NCBI GenBank assembly: GCA_002840835.1
Contig: PHCQ01000006.1
Coordinates: 1 to 64,000 of the forward strand
Direction: 5' to 3'
DNA length: 64,000 bases
Origin: Betaproteobacteria bacterium HGW-Betaproteobacteria-16
GTDB lineage: Bacteria; Pseudomonadota; Gammaproteobacteria; Burkholderiales; Burkholderiaceae_C
Below, piece by piece: positions 1-7,062 of this stretch (positions are counted from its first letter, which is position 1; the number at the start of each line of letters is the position of its first letter). The notes beneath the pieces are model-generated. The model was not told the DNA's origin. It searched no databases and saw only the letters and a program-made list of their open reading frames with translations. The position numbers were made by a program, and so were the translations under genes.

Positions 1-424
1 CTTTTTGAAGCGAAAACAGGCCGATTCCGATCGCTGCACAAGCGATGCCTGCTGCGCTGCCACGCCCGATGCGTTCTTTGAGGAACAGCCAGCTCAGAAG
101 CGCCACCACCGCCGGTATGGAAGACATCACCACCCCGGCGGCCACAGCGGTCGTCATGCTCACGCCAAACAGCATGCAGATCGAAAACAGGAAGTTGCCC
201 AGGAACGATTCCAGAAACAGCAGCTTCCGAGTGTGTGGCGATATGCGGGGCTCATCTGCCGGTTTTTTCAACCACCGCCACATGGCCAGGCCGCCAATGC
301 CGAAGCGCAACCATGCAAGCAAGAAGACGGGGAACACCAGCACCAGTGGCTTTGAGAGTGCCACGTAGCTGCCAACGAGAGACATGCTCAGACCAAGGCA
401 TGCGTAGGCCCACCAGCGATTCAT
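1..424 (-). CDS. EamA/DMT-family transporter, C-terminus cut off by window edge
   Basis: Inner-membrane permease of the drug/metabolite transporter superfamily; substrate unknown. The visible 141 residues start MNRWWAYACLGLSMSLVGSY and hold about five hydrophobic segments (near 4-24, 27-49, 66-88, 92-115 and 122-140). This matches the first EamA repeat, which ends in the typical motif around VVALLSWLFLKERIG. Family members usually have about 280-300 residues and ten helices, so roughly half is missing beyond position 1. The ATG is the first start after the non-coding upstream region. The gene diverges from aceA across a 398-base region. The family call rests on topology and the LKERIG motif; efflux or uptake of a specific compound cannot be inferred. 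Confidence 0.8.
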   Translation of the reverse strand, partial: MNRWWAYACLGLSMSLVGSYVALSKPLVLVFPVFLLAWLRFGIGGLAMWRWLKKPADEPRISPHTRKLLFLESFLGNFLFSICMLFGVSMTTAVAAGVVMSSIPAVVALLSWLFLKERIGRGSAAGIACAAIGIGLFSLQK

Positions 425-701
425 GGGTAATCAGGGGAGATGTTGAAGGGTAGGCACAGGCCGTGAATCATGCCTCAACGAAGGGTGAGGGCCGTCATCT
501 GGCATGCCGTGGGGAAGACGTCTTCCAAGACACTGGTCTGCGACTGATGGATGCCCTCTGACATTCCGTATTAAGAAAAAGATGTTTTTCAATATGAAAT
601 TCAAGAATGGTGCGATGCGGAATATTTTCTTGATATGAGAAAAAAGATTTTGTAATGAGGAATTTCGTTGGAAGATCATTGAATTAGAAAGAAAAAATAT
701 A

Positions 702-717
702 TGTCTTATATAAGACA
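702..717. promoter_or_regulatory. Perfect 16-bp palindrome TGTCTTATATAAGACA, candidate operator
   Basis: The sequence equals its own reverse complement over all 16 bases. It lies about 105 bases before the aceA start. A related, slightly imperfect palindrome follows with its centre 30 bp away. Such spacing suits a dimeric regulator binding twice on one DNA face. The regulator is not identifiable from this window. Confidence 0.55.
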
Positions 718-730
718 CAAGAGCTATACA

Positions 731-748
731 AAGTCTTCTATAAGACTT
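731..748. promoter_or_regulatory. Second TCTT-N-TAAGA palindrome upstream of aceA
   Basis: AAGTCTTCTATAAGACTT is palindromic at 16 of 18 positions and shares the TCTT/AAGA half-sites of the perfect palindrome at 702-717. Centre-to-centre distance is 30 bp, about three helical turns. It is probably a second copy of the same operator. Confidence 0.5.
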
Positions 749-822
749 AAAGTTGTCTCACCGGGATCGCACTTGCAGCGCGATCAGTCGACCCTTCCAC
801 ATCAACCTCACGGAGCCCTTCC

Positions 823-2154
823 ATGCCTCAATCCCTCAACGAGCAACTGAGCCGCGCACAACAAATCGAAGCCCTGGAAAAAGACTGGGCAACCAACCCT
901 CGCTGGAAAGGTGTCAAGCGCGGCTACTCTGCTGCCGACGTGGTGCGCCTGCGCGGCAGCATGCAGATCGAGCACACGTTGGCCAAGCGCGGCGCCGAGA
1001 AGCTCTGGGACAAGGTCAATGGTGGTGCCAAGAAGGGGTATGTGAATGCCTTCGGCGCGATCTCTGCTGGCCAGGCCATGCAGCAGGCCAAAGCAGGTCT
1101 GGAAGCCGTGTACCTGTCGGGCTGGCAGGTCGCCGCCGACGGCAACACCAGCGAGACCATGTACCCCGACCAGTCGTTGTATGCCTACGACTCGGTGCCC
1201 ACCATGGTTCGCCGCATCAACAACACCTTCAAGCGCGCCGACGAAATCCAGTGGGGCCGTGGCGTCGAGCCGGGCAGCCCGGAATTCATTGACTACTTCC
1301 TGCCGATCGTCGCCGATGCTGAAGCCGGCTTCGGCGGCGTGCTCAACGCCTTCGAGCTGATGAAGAACATGATCGCTGCCGGCGCCGCCGGCGTGCACTT
1401 CGAAGACCAGTTGGCCGCTGTGAAGAAGTGCGGCCACATGGGTGGCAAGGTGCTGGTGCCCACGCAGGAAGCCTGTGAAAAGCTGATCGCCGCGCGTTTT
1501 GCCGCTGATGTGATGGGCGTCTCCACCATCGTGCTGGCCCGCACCGATGCCGAAGCCGCCAACCTGATCACCAGCGACCACGACGCCAACGACAAGCCTT
1601 TCCTCACCGGCGAGCGCACCCAGGAAGGCTTCTACCGCGTCAAAAACGGCCTGGAGCAGGCCATCAGCCGCGGCATCGCCTACGCCCCTTACGCCGACCT
1701 GGTGTGGTGCGAGACTGGCGTGCCCGACATCGGTTTCGCCCGCGAATTCGCCCAGGCCGTGCAGGCCGCATGTCCCGGCAAGCTGCTGTCGTACAACTGC
1801 TCGCCTTCCTTCAACTGGAAGAAGAACCTCAACGACAAGCAGATCGCCTCGTTCCAGGAAGACCTGGCCGCGTTGGGTTACAAGTACCAGTTCATCACGC
1901 TGGCCGGCATCCACATCAACTGGTTCAACACCTTCCAGTTTGCCCACGCCTACGCACGCGGTGAAGGCATGAAGCACTACACGGAGATGGTGCAAGAGCC
2001 AGAATTCGCTGCCCGCGAAAAAGGCTACACCTTTGTGTCGCACCAGCAGGAAGTGGGCGCCGGCTACTTCGACGACGTGACCACCGTGATCCAGGGCGGC
2101 TCGTCAAGCGTGAAGGCCCTGACCGGCTCGACCGAAGAGGAGCAGTTCCATTGA
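823..2154 (+). CDS. aceA: Isocitrate lyase
   Basis: Cleaves isocitrate to glyoxylate and succinate, the first glyoxylate-shunt step needed for growth on acetate or fatty acids; cytoplasmic tetramer. The 443-residue protein has the catalytic loop KKCGHMGGK at 201-209 with nucleophile Cys203. It also has the metal-binding stretch ADAEAGFGG near 164-172 and the FEDQ motif at 193-196. Length fits the short proteobacterial class (about 430-440). The ATG follows GGAG by eight bases. It is monocistronic: an intrinsic terminator begins 29 bases after the stop. The paired palindromes upstream suggest carbon-source control. Malate synthase is not in this window. Confidence 0.97.
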   Translation: MPQSLNEQLSRAQQIEALEKDWATNPRWKGVKRGYSAADVVRLRGSMQIEHTLAKRGAEKLWDKVNGGAKKGYVNAFGAISAGQAMQQAKAGLEAVYLSGWQVAADGNTSETMYPDQSLYAYDSVPTMVRRINNTFKRADEIQWGRGVEPGSPEFIDYFLPIVADAEAGFGGVLNAFELMKNMIAAGAAGVHFEDQLAAVKKCGHMGGKVLVPTQEACEKLIAARFAADVMGVSTIVLARTDAEAANLITSDHDANDKPFLTGERTQEGFYRVKNGLEQAISRGIAYAPYADLVWCETGVPDIGFAREFAQAVQAACPGKLLSYNCSPSFNWKKNLNDKQIASFQEDLAALGYKYQFITLAGIHINWFNTFQFAHAYARGEGMKHYTEMVQEPEFAAREKGYTFVSHQQEVGAGYFDDVTTVIQGGSSSVKALTGSTEEEQFH

Positions 2155-2182
2155 TTTGACCCGAAGAGGTTGAGGAGACAGG

Positions 2183-2209
2183 AGCCCGGGCCAGTCCCGG
2201 GCTTTTTTG
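2183..2209 (+). terminator. Intrinsic terminator after aceA
   Basis: An 8-bp G/C stem, AGCCCGGG with CCCGGGCT, encloses the loop CCAGT and is followed by six T. This is a textbook Rho-independent terminator, which separates aceA from thrS. Confidence 0.9.
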
Positions 2210-2269
2210 TGGGAAAATCCCGGTTCGATTGACACATCAAGAGCGAGAAAGGCAATCTGGTTATGACAC

Positions 2270-2319
2270 CGCGAACTCAGGAGAGCATCCCCCTGGCCTT
2301 GTAAGGCCTGCAGTTCGCG
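2270..2319 (+). promoter_or_regulatory. thrS leader hairpin with UGU in the apical loop
   Basis: An outer stem CGCGAACT (2270-2277)/AGTTCGCG (2312-2319) encloses an inner stem GGCC (2295-2298)/GGCC (2305-2308). The inner apical loop reads TTGTAA, with UGU at 2300-2302, a threonine anticodon. In E. coli the thrS leader mimics the tRNA-Thr anticodon arm and binds ThrRS. A comparable role here is an inference. The inner loop is six bases (four if T-A pairs), not the seven of a true anticodon loop. Confidence 0.45.
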
Positions 2320-2347
2320 CCTGCCCGATTCCCTTTACACCCACACC

Positions 2348-2376
2348 AGCGCGGCCCTTGCCGCGCTTTTTGTTTT
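2348..2376 (+). terminator. Terminator-like hairpin directly before thrS, possible attenuator
   Basis: AGCGCGGC (2348-2355) pairs with GCCGCGCT (2360-2367) around loop CCTT, followed by TTTTTGTTTT. It ends about 11 bases before the thrS ATG and would also occlude the ribosome-binding region. CCGCG at 2269-2273 could pair instead with CGCGG at 2350-2354, so an antiterminated form is conceivable. Confidence 0.7.
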
Positions 2377-2387
2377 CTGGATTCCCC

Positions 2388-4295
2388 ATGCTGCACATCA
2401 CGCTCCCCGACGGTTCCCAACGCGAATTCCCCGGCCCGGTCACGGTCGCCGAAGTGGCGGCTTCGATCGGAAGTGGTCTGGCCAAGGCCGCTCTGGCTGG
2501 CAAGGTCGACGGCAAGGTGGTCGACACCAACTACCTCATCACACAGGACAGCCCGTTGTCCATCGTCACCGCCAAGGATGCGGATGGCCTGGAGGTGATC
2601 CGCCACTCAACCGCCCACTTGCTGGCGTACGCGGTCAAGGAATTGTTCCCCGATGCACAGGTGACCATCGGTCCGGTGATCGAACACGGCTTCTTCTACG
2701 ACTTCTCGTACAAGCGACCTTTCACGCCCGAGGACCTGGTGGCGATCGAAAAGCGCATGACCGAACTGGCCGCAAAGGACGAGCCCGTGGTGCGCCGCGT
2801 GCTGCCACGTGATGAGGCGGTCGACTATTTCAAGAGCATGGGGGAGCACTACAAGGCCGAGATCATTGCCAGTATTCCGAGCAATGAAGATGTGTCGCTT
2901 TACCGGGAGGGAGCGTTTGAGGACCTGTGCCGTGGCCCGCACGTGCCCAGCACCGGCAAGCTCAAACACTTCAAGCTCATGAAGGTGGCGGGTGCCTATT
3001 GGCGTGGCGACCATCGCAACGAGATGCTGCAGCGCATCTATGGCACGGCCTGGGCCACCAAGGACGAGTTGCAGCAACACCTGACCATGATCGAAGAGGC
3101 CGAGAAGCGCGACCACCGCAAGCTTGGCCGCGAACTCGACCTGTTTCACCTGGATGAGCACGCTCCAGGACTGGTGTTCTGGCACCCCAAGGGGTGGACG
3201 CTGTGGCAGGAAGTGGAGCAGTACATGCGCCGCGTGTACCGCGACAACGGTTACCAGGAGGTCAAGGGGCCGCAGATCCTCGACAAGTCGCTGTGGGAGA
3301 AGACCGGCCACTGGGACAAGTACCGCGATGCCATGTTCACGACCGAGAGTGAAAAGCGCGATTACGCCTTGAAGCCCATGAACTGCCCCGGTCACATCCT
3401 GATCTACAAGCAGGGCATCAAGAGTTACCGAGATCTGCCGCTGCGCTACGGCGAGTTTGGGCAATGCCACCGCAACGAACCGAGCGGTGGCTTGCACGGC
3501 ATCATGCGCGTGCGTGGGTTTACGCAAGATGACGGCCACATCTTTTGCACCGAAGAGCAGATCCTGCCCGAGTGCCTGGCCTACACCGCGCTGCTACAGA
3601 AGGTGTATGCCGATTTCGGTTTCAAGAACATCATCTACAAGGTGGCCACGAGGCCAGAAGCGCGCATCGGTTCTGACGAAGTCTGGGACAAGGCCGAGCA
3701 TGCACTCATGGAAAGCCTGCGGGCGTCTGGGTGCGAATTCGAGATAGCGCCTGGCGATGGGGCCTTCTACGGCCCAAAGATCGAGTACACGCTGAAGGAT
3801 GCGATCGGTCGGCAATGGCAGTGCGGCACCATGCAGGTTGACTTTTCCATGCCAGAACGCCTGGATGCCGAGTACGTGGGCGAAGATGGCGCGCGGCACC
3901 GACCTGTGATGCTGCACCGAGCCATCGTTGGCAGTCTGGAGCGTTTCATCGGCATCCTGATCGAAGAACACGCTGGTGCACTGCCTACATGGCTGGCCCC
4001 GGTCCAGGTGGCGGTGCTCAATATCACCGACTCACAGGCCGAATACTGTCGCGAAATCGCCAAAGCGTTGCAAAATCAAGGGCTTAGGGTGGTGACAGAC
4101 CTGCGCAACGAGAAAATCACGTATAAAATACGGGAGCACGCGTTGCAAAAGCTGCCTTTTATCCTGGTCGTGGGCGACAAGGAAAAAGATGCTGGCGCCG
4201 TGGCTGTGCGGGCTCGGGGTAACAAAGACCTCGGTGTCATGCCGCTGGAAGCCTTTTCCAGAATGATTGCGGCAGACGTTTCATCCAAAGTTTGA
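2388..4295 (+). CDS. thrS: Threonyl-tRNA synthetase
   Basis: Charges tRNA-Thr with threonine in the cytoplasm. The 635-residue protein starts [16 protein letters not shown]. It has an N-terminal TGS domain (about 1-60), the editing/second additional domain, then the class II catalytic core. The zinc ligand is Cys333 in KPMNCPGH; motif 2 is around [15 protein letters not shown]; the anticodon-binding domain is C-terminal. Length matches E. coli ThrRS (642). A longer in-frame reading from 2229 is possible but its extra residues do not resemble the family, and it would run through the leader hairpins. It heads the thrS-infC-rpmI-rplT-pheST cluster. Confidence 0.97.
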   Translation: MLHITLPDGSQREFPGPVTVAEVAASIGSGLAKAALAGKVDGKVVDTNYLITQDSPLSIVTAKDADGLEVIRHSTAHLLAYAVKELFPDAQVTIGPVIEHGFFYDFSYKRPFTPEDLVAIEKRMTELAAKDEPVVRRVLPRDEAVDYFKSMGEHYKAEIIASIPSNEDVSLYREGAFEDLCRGPHVPSTGKLKHFKLMKVAGAYWRGDHRNEMLQRIYGTAWATKDELQQHLTMIEEAEKRDHRKLGRELDLFHLDEHAPGLVFWHPKGWTLWQEVEQYMRRVYRDNGYQEVKGPQILDKSLWEKTGHWDKYRDAMFTTESEKRDYALKPMNCPGHILIYKQGIKSYRDLPLRYGEFGQCHRNEPSGGLHGIMRVRGFTQDDGHIFCTEEQILPECLAYTALLQKVYADFGFKNIIYKVATRPEARIGSDEVWDKAEHALMESLRASGCEFEIAPGDGAFYGPKIEYTLKDAIGRQWQCGTMQVDFSMPERLDAEYVGEDGARHRPVMLHRAIVGSLERFIGILIEEHAGALPTWLAPVQVAVLNITDSQAEYCREIAKALQNQGLRVVTDLRNEKITYKIREHALQKLPFILVVGDKEKDAGAVAVRARGNKDLGVMPLEAFSRMIAADVSSKV

Positions 4296-4330
4296 TTTCA
4301 AACGCTCCGGTTGATGCCCCCGCTGCTGCG

Positions 4331-4366
4331 GCACACTGCGTGTGCTCGAAGGCGACCACGTGGTCG
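4331..4366 (+). promoter_or_regulatory. Two hairpin/palindrome elements in the infC leader
   Basis: GCACAC (4331-4336) pairs with GTGTGC (4340-4345) around TGC. Then CGACCACGTGGTCG (4353-4366) is a perfect 14-bp palindrome. Both lie in the 109-base gap between thrS and infC, 39 bases or more before the infC start. They could be RNA structures for translational control or a DNA operator. Confidence 0.4.
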
Positions 4367-4404
4367 TCACCTACATTATTTTTGCCCACATAAAGGATTT
4401 CGCC

Positions 4405-5010
4405 ATAGCTACCAACTTCCGCGACCGCCGCCAACGTGAAGAGCGCGCGCACAGATTGAACCGTGAAATCATGGCTCCCGAGGTTCGCCTCAACGGGCCT
4501 GAGAATGAACCACTGGGAATCGTCAGTCTGCAAGAAGCGCTGCGCATGGCCGGTGAACTGGATGTGGACTTGGTCGAGATTGCGGCCACAGCCATTCCTC
4601 CAGTGTGTCGCCTGATGGACTATGGCAAGTTCAAGTACCAGGAGCAAAAGAAGGCTGCTGAAGCGAAAGCCAAGCAGACCGTCATTGAGATCAAGGAAGT
4701 CAAGTTCCGGCCAGGTACCGACGACGGTGACTACAACATCAAGATGCGCAACATACGGCGTTTTCTTGATGATGGAGACAAATGCAAGATCACGCTGCGC
4801 TTTCGTGGCCGCGAGATCACTCACCAGGAACTGGGCTTGGCGTTGTTGAACCGGATCCGTGATGAGTTGGCTGACTCCATTGTGGTGGAGCAGTTTCCCA
4901 AGCTTGAAGGGCGCCAGATGATCATGATGATCGCGCCGGGTCGCAAGAAGGCCGGTGGGGCGGCGGCGAAGGCCGCAGCAGAGCCGGTGGCAGAGAAGCC
5001 GGCAGCTTAA
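4405..5010 (+). CDS. infC: Translation initiation factor IF-3, AUA start codon
   Basis: IF-3 binds the 30S subunit, keeps ribosomes dissociated and discriminates against wrong initiation codons and tRNAs. The 201-residue reading starts [20 protein letters not shown] after the initiator, has the conserved [15 protein letters not shown] and [10 protein letters not shown] motifs, and ends in an Ala/Lys-rich tail. The start chosen is ATA, seven bases after AAAGGA. The only upstream ATG/GTG-type starts would add residues unlike the family. IF-3 genes characteristically use AUU/AUC/AUA, so that IF-3 represses its own translation. Regulation is therefore likely autogenous. Confidence 0.93.
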   Translation: MATNFRDRRQREERAHRLNREIMAPEVRLNGPENEPLGIVSLQEALRMAGELDVDLVEIAATAIPPVCRLMDYGKFKYQEQKKAAEAKAKQTVIEIKEVKFRPGTDDGDYNIKMRNIRRFLDDGDKCKITLRFRGREITHQELGLALLNRIRDELADSIVVEQFPKLEGRQMIMMIAPGRKKAGGAAAKAAAEPVAEKPAA

Positions 5011-5030
5011 GGACAAATGGGATTGGGCGG

Positions 5031-5149
5031 GCAGGGTAGTCTCCTGCTGGCCTGAGGTGCCGATCGAAAGGTCGGCTACCGAACTGGAAGCCCGAAAGGG
5101 CTTCCACAAAAAGTGGCTCGGGGCCAACAAGTCCGCGGAAGGTTCGCGG
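5031..5149 (+). promoter_or_regulatory. Tandem hairpins between infC and rpmI, candidate L20/L35 leader
   Basis: The 173-base gap has successive stems. GCAGG/CCTGC lies at 5031-5047. CCGATC-GAAA-GGTCGG lies at 5060-5075. GGAAGCCC-GAAA-GGGCTTCC lies at 5086-5105, a perfect 8-bp stem. CCAC/GTGG is at 5104-5116 (competing with the previous one) and CCGCG/CGCGG at 5133-5149. Two GAAA tetraloops in a row indicate a folded RNA. Repression of rpmI-rplT by L20 is known in E. coli and Bacillus through leader RNAs; applying this here is an inference. Confidence 0.5.
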
Positions 5150-5183
5150 CGCCTCACGAGCACAAATGAAAAGGAGCATGAAT

Positions 5184-5387
5184 ATGCCCAAAATGAAGAC
5201 CAAGAGTAGCGCGAAGAAGCGTTTTCGCGTTCGTCCAGGTGGCACCGTCAAGCGCGGTCAAGCCTTCAAGCGTCACATCCTGACCAAGAAGACCACCAAG
5301 AACAAGCGCCATTTGCGTGGAGCAGTCACTGTGCATGAGACCAACATGGGTCACATGGCGCAAATGCTGCCCGGCATGGGTATTTGA
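5184..5387 (+). CDS. rpmI: 50S ribosomal protein L35
   Basis: Small basic protein of the large ribosomal subunit. The 67-residue product starts [20 protein letters not shown] and ends [14 protein letters not shown], with the usual Lys/Arg-rich body. Length matches the family (about 65). The ATG at 5184 sits seven bases after AGGAG. A second ATG at 5178 is too close to that site. rplT follows after 24 bases, the standard L35-L20 pair. Confidence 0.96.
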   Translation: MPKMKTKSSAKKRFRVRPGGTVKRGQAFKRHILTKKTTKNKRHLRGAVTVHETNMGHMAQMLPGMGI

Positions 5388-5411
5388 TCAACGACGAACA
5401 GGAGAACACAC

Positions 5412-5771
5412 ATGCCTCGCGTCAAACGTGGTGTCACGGCTCGCGCCCGACACAAAAAAGTACTGGCTCTGGCCAAAGGTTTCCGCGGCCGTCGCGGTAA
5501 CGTCTTCCGCATCGCCAAACAGGCGGTGATGAAGGCTGGGCAATATGCCTACCGTGATCGCCGTACCAAGAAGCGCGTCTTCCGTCAGTTGTGGATTGCC
5601 CGTATCAATGCCGGTGCTCGCGCATGCGGCCTGACGTACAGCCAGTTCGCCAACGGTCTGAAGAAGGCTTCGATCGAAATCGACCGCAAGGTTCTGGCCG
5701 ATCTGGCCGTGAACGATCCGGCTGCCTTTGGCAGCATCGTGGAGCAAGTCAAAGCCAAGCTGGCCGCTTGA
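5412..5771 (+). CDS. rplT: 50S ribosomal protein L20
   Basis: Primary 23S rRNA-binding protein needed early in 50S assembly; also a translational repressor of its own operon in several bacteria. The 119 residues start [20 protein letters not shown] and contain the conserved [12 protein letters not shown] and [20 protein letters not shown] segments. Length is typical (117-119). An AGGAG site precedes the ATG. A strong terminator-like structure begins 39 bases after the stop. Confidence 0.97.
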   Translation: MPRVKRGVTARARHKKVLALAKGFRGRRGNVFRIAKQAVMKAGQYAYRDRRTKKRVFRQLWIARINAGARACGLTYSQFANGLKKASIEIDRKVLADLAVNDPAAFGSIVEQVKAKLAA

Positions 5772-5810
5772 TTCACGGCAGGGATGCACTCCGGTGCTCC
5801 CAGGTCGCTC

Positions 5811-5863
5811 AAAGGGGTTGAGGCTTGAGGGATATTCCCTCGGTGGCTTCAGCCCCTTTTTTG
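5811..5863 (+). terminator. Nested terminator/attenuator between rplT and pheS
   Basis: AAAGGGGTTGAGGC (5811-5824) pairs, with a few G-U wobbles, with the segment ending in TTCAGCCCCTTT. The interior holds a second perfect hairpin GAGGGA-TAT-TCCCTC. Six T follow. It ends 24 bases before the pheS ATG, so it is either an operon terminator with a downstream pheS promoter or a PheRS attenuator. No Phe-rich leader peptide is visible; a 14-codon reading from 5784 has no Phe. Confidence 0.8.
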
Positions 5864-5887
5864 TTTGCATCGATTTCAAGTACACAC

Positions 5888-6940
5888 ATGAACGAGTTGG
5901 ACGCACTGGTTGACAATGCCCGCACAGGGTTTGCACAAGCCACCACACCTGCCGAACTGGAAAACGCCAAAGCCCAGTATCTGGGAAAGACCGGCCGGAT
6001 CACCGAGTTGATGAAGGGCATGGCCGCCCTTTCGGTGGAGGAAAAGAAGACCCGTGGTGCCGCGATCAACCTGGCCAAGCAGGCCATCGAGGCAGCTCTG
6101 AACGGCCGCCGCCAGGCACTGGCCGATGCAGAGCTGCAGGTCCAGCTCAAAGCCGAAGCCTTGGATGTGACCTTGCCAGGACGCCAGCGCGGGCAGGGCG
6201 GTTTGCACCCGGTGAGTCTTACCCTGGAGCGCATCGAGGCGATCTTCGGCTCCATGGGCTTCGAGGTCGCAGAGGGTCCCGAGATCGAGTCCGACTGGTT
6301 CAACTTCACCGCGCTCAACACGCCCGAAGATCACCCGGCGCGCTCCATGCACGACACCTTCTATGTGGAAGGTGGGAGTGAAAAAGCGCCGAACCTGTTG
6401 CGGACGCACACCAGTCCGATGCAGATCCGCCATGCGGTCCAGCACGTCAAGCGCCACCGCGCCGCGCTGGATACAGGCCAGTCCATGCCGGAGATTCGCG
6501 TGATCGCGCCAGGCCGCACCTACCGTGTGGACAGCGACGCCACGCATTCGCCCATGTTCCACCAGTGCGAAGGCCTGTGGATCGGTGAAAACGTGAGCTT
6601 CAAGGATCTGAAGGTTGTCTTCACGGATTTCTGCCGCACCTTCTTTGAATCGAACGATCTGGTGCTGCGTTTTCGGCCGAGTTTTTTCCCGTTTACCGAG
6701 CCCAGTGCCGAAATCGATATCCAGTTCCAGAGCGGGCCGCTGGCCGGCCGCTGGCTGGAAGTGGCGGGTTCAGGACAGGTGCACCCGAACGTGGTACGCA
6801 ACATGGGTCTGGACCCTGAGAAATACATTGGCTTTGCCTTTGGCATGGGCCCGGACCGCCTGACCATGCTGCGATATGGCGTGAACGACCTGCGGCTGTT
6901 TTTTGACGGTGATATCCGTTTTCTCGCCCAGTTTCGCTAG
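5888..6940 (+). CDS. pheS: Phenylalanyl-tRNA synthetase alpha subunit
   Basis: Catalytic subunit of the (alpha-beta)2 enzyme that charges tRNA-Phe. The 350-residue product starts [20 protein letters not shown]. It has an N-terminal coiled coil (about 1-90) and a class II core with [16 protein letters not shown] and the C-terminal [18 protein letters not shown] motif 3. Length is close to E. coli PheS (327). No clear ribosome-binding site precedes the ATG. A TTG-initiated reading 21 codons upstream would run through the terminator stem and is unlikely. It pairs with pheT after a 122-base gap. Confidence 0.95.
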   Translation: MNELDALVDNARTGFAQATTPAELENAKAQYLGKTGRITELMKGMAALSVEEKKTRGAAINLAKQAIEAALNGRRQALADAELQVQLKAEALDVTLPGRQRGQGGLHPVSLTLERIEAIFGSMGFEVAEGPEIESDWFNFTALNTPEDHPARSMHDTFYVEGGSEKAPNLLRTHTSPMQIRHAVQHVKRHRAALDTGQSMPEIRVIAPGRTYRVDSDATHSPMFHQCEGLWIGENVSFKDLKVVFTDFCRTFFESNDLVLRFRPSFFPFTEPSAEIDIQFQSGPLAGRWLEVAGSGQVHPNVVRNMGLDPEKYIGFAFGMGPDRLTMLRYGVNDLRLFFDGDIRFLAQFR

Positions 6941-6943
6941 AAC

Positions 6944-7054
6944 ATGTTCATCCCCGCGCCGCTTCGCATCCCCTCAAGCGGACAACACTCCCAGCCCTCC
7001 CAGAAGGGTGCCGGGGTGTTCCGGATCCAAGCCCCTGCTGTGCCAACGTACTGA
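6944..7054 (+). other. pheS-pheT spacer with 36-codon open frame and hairpin
   Basis: The spacer between the two PheRS subunits is longer than usual. It carries an ATG-started frame of 36 codons (MFIPAPLRIPSS...) ending nine bases before the pheT ATG. It also has a stem AACACTCC (6984-6991)/GGGGTGTT (7013-7020) with an inner CCCT/AGGG stem. There is no clear ribosome site for the small frame, so coding is doubtful. Confidence 0.3.
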
Positions 7055-7062
7055 GTCGTTTC

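Larger units (their letters stand above)
425..822. promoter_or_regulatory. A/T-rich divergent intergenic region upstream of aceA
   Basis: This 398-base stretch has no credible gene. From about 555 to 750 it is dominated by A and T, unlike the GC-rich surroundings. It has runs such as GAAAAAAGATTTTG, an inverted pair TCAAGAA (601-607)/TTCTTGA (627-633), and two palindromes listed separately. It must carry the aceA promoter and probably that of the minus-strand permease. No start site can be fixed from sequence alone. Confidence 0.6.

Noticed and set aside
431-718. 95-residue minus-strand frame across the A/T-rich region before aceA
   Set aside because: It runs through the palindromes and A/T-rich patch, has no ribosome site and no family features.
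808-2043. 411-residue frame opposite aceA
   Set aside because: A shadow of GC-rich coding on the other strand; aceA has full family motifs.
2250-2340. tRNA gene or T-box riboswitch before thrS
   Set aside because: No complete cloverleaf (no acceptor stem pairing or CCA), and no T-box consensus; treated as a leader hairpin.
2229-2387. In-frame 53-residue extension of ThrRS
   Set aside because: It reads through the leader hairpins and terminator, and family N-termini start at MLHITLPDG.
4342-4404. TTG/GTG-type upstream start for infC giving 21 extra residues
   Set aside because: The extra residues are unlike IF-3 and would read through the leader palindrome; the ribosome site fits the ATA.
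5784-5828. Phe-rich leader peptide (pheM type) before pheS
   Set aside because: The 14-codon frame has no phenylalanine and no strong ribosome site.
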